DNA from: Thermococcus sp.
GTDB lineage: Archaea > Methanobacteriota_B > Thermococci > Thermococcales > Thermococcaceae
DNA: 32,435 nucleotides
Direction: 5' to 3'
Assembly (NCBI RefSeq): GCF_027066465.1
Contig: NZ_JAMONU010000128.1
Location: forward strand, 1-32,435
In this document: positions 30,198 to 32,435 of the stretch, one piece after another
How positions within the stretch are numbered: position 1 is the stretch's first letter
How the letters are laid out: the number at the start of each line of letters is the position of its first letter
Notes under the pieces: model-generated
Told to the model about the DNA's origin: nothing
The model's input: only the letters and a program-made list of their open reading frames with translations
The model's database searches: none
Position numbers and translations under genes: made by a program

Positions 30198-30959
30198 ATG
30201 AAGGAGGAAGCCCTCAAAGTGATTGAGTCTGTTCTGGCCCAAGGAAGAACCGCCATGGTTGAGTACGAGGCCAAGCAGGTTCTAAAGGCGTACGGACTGC
30301 CCGTTCCAAACGAGAAGCTCGCCAAGACCCTTGACGAGGCGCTCAAGTACGCGGAGGAGATAGGCTACCCAGTCGTTCTGAAACTGATGTCGCCGCAGAT
30401 ACTCCACAAGAGCGACGCCAAGGTTGTCCTTCTGAACATCAAGAACCCGGAGGAGCTGAAGCAGAAGTGGGAGGAGATACACGAGAACGCAAAGAAGTAC
30501 CGCCCAGATGCGGAAATCCTCGGCGTTCTGGTTGCCCCGATGCTCAGGCCCGGCAGGGAGGTAATCATAGGAGTAACCGAGGACCCGCAGTTCGGCCACG
30601 CGATAATGTTCGGCCTCGGCGGAATCTTCGTCGAGGTTCTCAAGGATGTGACCTTCAGAATAATACCGATAACCGAGAAGGACGCAAGGAAGATGATTAC
30701 GGAAATCAAGGCCTACCCGATTTTGGCTGGAGCGCGCGGTGAGGAGCCGGCAGACATAGACGCGATAGTCGACATGCTCCTCAAGGTGAGCAACCTCGTT
30801 GACGAACTCAAGGACTACATCAAGGAGATGGACCTCAACCCGGTCTTCGTCTACGAGAAGGGTAAGGGTGCGGTGATAGTCGACGCGAGGATTATCCTGA
30901 AGGAGAAGGGCGAAAAGAAGCCGGAACCAAGCTCTGAATACAAGGAGCGCTGCGCCTGA
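30198..30959 (+). CDS. acdB: ADP-forming acyl-CoA synthetase, beta (ATP-grasp) subunit
   Basis: A 253-residue ATP-grasp subunit. It contains Y-P-V-V-L-K-L-M-S-P-Q-I-L-H-K-S-D near residue 65, the V-I-I-G-V-T-E-D-P-Q-F-G-H-A-I-M-F-G-L-G-G motif near 130, and M-D-L-N-P-V-F-V-Y near 215. It takes the phosphate from the alpha-subunit histidine to ADP. GGTGGTGAT lies before the ATG, which I chose over an upstream TTG in frame. The alpha gene precedes it by 27 bp, so the two are co-transcribed. Confidence 0.92.
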   Translation: MKEEALKVIESVLAQGRTAMVEYEAKQVLKAYGLPVPNEKLAKTLDEALKYAEEIGYPVVLKLMSPQILHKSDAKVVLLNIKNPEELKQKWEEIHENAKKYRPDAEILGVLVAPMLRPGREVIIGVTEDPQFGHAIMFGLGGIFVEVLKDVTFRIIPITEKDARKMITEIKAYPILAGARGEEPADIDAIVDMLLKVSNLVDELKDYIKEMDLNPVFVYEKGKGAVIVDARIILKEKGEKKPEPSSEYKERCA

Positions 30960-32219
30960 TTACCTTCTTTCCAATTTTATGACGGCCTCGACGTGAGGCG
31001 TATGCGGAAACATGTCCACGAGAACCGCTTCCTCCACGCGGTAAGCTTTTCTCAGGTGGTTCTCGTAGTCGAGCTTAAACGCCTTTGGATTGCAGGAGAC
31101 GTAAACGACCCTTTCAGCTCCACTTTCCACCAGCAGTTCCCCAGCTTCTTTCAGGCCCCTCCTCGGCGGGTCAACTATCACGGTGTCGTAGTCGCCCATC
31201 GGGGTCTCCTCAGCCCTCCCAACACGGAATCGGGCGTTTACCCTGTTCAGCTCGGCGTTCTTGTTGGCCATTTCAACAGCGAAGGGGTTAATCTCGACTC
31301 CCTCAACGGTAAGGCTCCTCCTGGCCAGCCAGACGCCGAAGGTGCCGACGCCTGAGTAAAGGTCGAGAACCCTTTCGCCGTCGGTGAAGTCCTCAACGGC
31401 CCTGAGGAGAAGCTCAAGGGCGTGGCTGTTCGTCTGGAAGAAGCTGTTGGGGTGAATGAGATACACCACCTCGTCAATCCGCTCCCTTATGAGCTGGCTC
31501 CCCGCAACGTGCAGGGGCTTCCCGCGCGGGTCGTCCCCCTCGTCGGCCTTTAGGCTCCAGTAGAGCGAGTCCGCGAAGGAGAAGTAGTCCCTGAAGGCCT
31601 CGGCTGTTTCTTCGGAGGGCCTGCGATGGGCTATGAGGTTCACCATGACCTCTCCGGTGAACTTGCCCTCCCTGACCTGGAGGTAGTGAACGTCGCCGGT
31701 TTTCCGCTTCAGGCTCCAAGGCTTAAGCCTCGTTTCCTCCAGAAAATCCCGGAGGGCGCGCAGGTATTCGGGGGTTTTCTTCGAGAAGATGGGGCACTCC
31801 GAAAGGTTCGCAACGCCAAGGGGGTTTCCGTACTCCTTGAGGCCAGCGCCGTTGGTCGTCACGATGAAGTTGCTCACGTTGCGAAAGTCCCAGACCCTAG
31901 GCGAGCCCTTAATTTCGGCCCTTATTCCGGTGATTCGCTCGAAGAGTTCAGCCTTGAGTTCGAGCTGGGCCCTGTATTTTAACCCCTGCCAGAGACAGCC
32001 CCCGCACCTTCCGAAGTGCCGGCACCTCGGAAGAACCCTCAGAGGGGAAGGCTCAAGAAGCTCAAAGTCCCTCGCGATTAACCTGCCGAAGCGCCTTCTC
32101 GTCGATTTAACCCTAACCATGTCGCCAGGGTAGGCGAAGGGGACGTAAACGGTTTTGTTCCCTGCTTGAAGAACCCCGAGGCCGTCGTCGCTCAGTGTCT
32201 TTACCTTACCTCTCAGCAC
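30960..32219 (-). CDS. TRAM-domain RNA (uracil-C5) methyltransferase
   Basis: A 419-residue RlmD/TrmA-family enzyme that methylates uracil C5 in rRNA or tRNA with S-adenosylmethionine. An N-terminal TRAM domain (about 1-55) is followed by Fe-S ligands C-R-H-F-G-R-C-G-G-C and a fourth Cys in L-S-E-C-P-I-F. The methyltransferase part has L-D-L-Y-S-G-V-G-T-F-G at about 285, V-D-P-P-R-R-G near 345 and the catalytic V-S-C-N-P near 370, with the general base Glu in H-V-E-A-V. Archaea have paralogs for 23S rRNA and for tRNA U54, and I cannot say which this is. The GTG start at 32219 is 25 bp below the TATA box and is probably leaderless. Confidence 0.92.
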   Translation of the reverse strand: MLRGKVKTLSDDGLGVLQAGNKTVYVPFAYPGDMVRVKSTRRRFGRLIARDFELLEPSPLRVLPRCRHFGRCGGCLWQGLKYRAQLELKAELFERITGIRAEIKGSPRVWDFRNVSNFIVTTNGAGLKEYGNPLGVANLSECPIFSKKTPEYLRALRDFLEETRLKPWSLKRKTGDVHYLQVREGKFTGEVMVNLIAHRRPSEETAEAFRDYFSFADSLYWSLKADEGDDPRGKPLHVAGSQLIRERIDEVVYLIHPNSFFQTNSHALELLLRAVEDFTDGERVLDLYSGVGTFGVWLARRSLTVEGVEINPFAVEMANKNAELNRVNARFRVGRAEETPMGDYDTVIVDPPRRGLKEAGELLVESGAERVVYVSCNPKAFKLDYENHLRKAYRVEEAVLVDMFPHTPHVEAVIKLERR

Positions 32220-32238
32220 GTTCCCCGCTCACCGTCAG

Positions 32239-32277
32239 GGTTTTTATAACCAGCGCCCATTTTTAGATGGAGGTGAT
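32239..32277. promoter_or_regulatory. Divergent promoter of the methyltransferase and glyoxylate reductase genes
   Basis: GGTTTTTATAACC (32239-32251) is nearly self-complementary and can serve as TATA box for both strands. On the minus strand the expected start is near 32220, next to the GTG of the methyltransferase. On the plus strand a GGAGGTGAT ribosome binding site (32269-32277) precedes the GTG at 32281. Confidence 0.55.
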
Positions 32278-32280
32278 AAC

Positions 32281-32435
32281 GTGAAGCCAAAGGTCTTCAT
32301 AACGCGCGCTATTCCTGAGAACGGCATCGAGATGCTGAGAGAGCATTTCGAGGTCGAGGTCTGGCCGGAGGAGCGGGAAATCCCGAGAGAGGTTCTCCTC
32401 GAGAAGGTTCGCGATGCTGACGCGCTCGTCACGAT
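32281..32435 (+). CDS. gyaR: Glyoxylate/hydroxypyruvate reductase, 5' end (partial)
   Basis: The first 51 codons of a D-isomer 2-hydroxyacid dehydrogenase; the gene runs off the right edge. The start, M-K-P-K-V-F-I-T-R with I-P-E-N-G-I-E-M-L and V-L-L-E-K-V-R-D-A-D-A-L-V-T, closely matches the T. litoralis-type glyoxylate reductase as I remember it. These enzymes reduce glyoxylate with NAD(P)H. The GTG start has a full GGAGGTGAT just before it. The catalytic and Rossmann regions are outside the window, so the call depends on the N-terminus. Confidence 0.85.
   Translation, partial: MKPKVFITRAIPENGIEMLREHFEVEVWPEEREIPREVLLEKVRDADALVT

Overview
The window looks like chromosome of a hyperthermophilic euryarchaeon of the order Thermococcales, most likely Thermococcus. 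The signs are dense GC-rich coding with short AT-rich spacers, archaeal TATA boxes (TTTATAA or TTTTTAAA type) about 25 bp upstream of start regions, GGTGAT or GGAGGTGAT ribosome binding sites, ADP-forming acetyl-CoA synthetase subunits, an archaeal phosphoglycerate kinase, a Cdc48 ATPase beside hsp20 with a Phr-type heat-shock operator, and a CGP-CTERM surface-protein tail. I see no insertion sequence, integrase, CRISPR array, tRNA or rRNA. Most genes are housekeeping or conserved accessory genes.

Layout. 1-5.7 kb: the end of an MptE-like pterin enzyme, an archaeal ATPase with a palindromic operator, an unknown protein with a winged-helix-like end, an LSm-like protein next to a MobB/Fe-S fusion, an internally shortened JAMM protease, a 49-residue protein, a PrsW-type membrane protease and a two-gene membrane operon. 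5.7-10.2 kb: cdc48 and hsp20, a candidate structured RNA, an MBL-fold nuclease-like protein and a small unknown. 10.4-13.9 kb: an ABC exporter operon and methylmalonyl-CoA mutase large subunit. 14.1-18.1 kb: two overlapping genes for large glycosylated surface proteins, then an unknown. 18.1-21.6 kb: a degenerate PD-(D/E)XK/PepSY-like repeat protein and pgk. 21.6-25.4 kb: a PadR-ferredoxin-ABC exporter operon divergent from a secreted GH18 chitinase. 25.5-26.6 kb: a stand-alone Cdc48-N-like protein overlapping endonuclease III. 26.6-27.8 kb: a pair of PhoU/TrkA-C proteins. 27.9-32.4 kb: a sugar-isomerase-like TIM barrel, both subunits of an ADP-forming acyl-CoA synthetase, an RlmD/TrmA-type RNA methyltransferase and the start of glyoxylate reductase.

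How the genes work together. Four minus-strand promoters have a palindrome between the TATA box and the start codon, the usual place for an archaeal repressor: the ATPase, hsp20, the nuclease/PepSY protein and padR. The best candidates for new biology are the GC-rich structured element upstream of hsp20, the surface-protein pair in which one partner lost the cysteine of its CGP anchor, the nuclease-like protein with six repeats of about 60 residues, and the PadR-controlled ferredoxin/ABC operon. All functional calls rest on reading the sequence and knowledge of the families; no database search was run.
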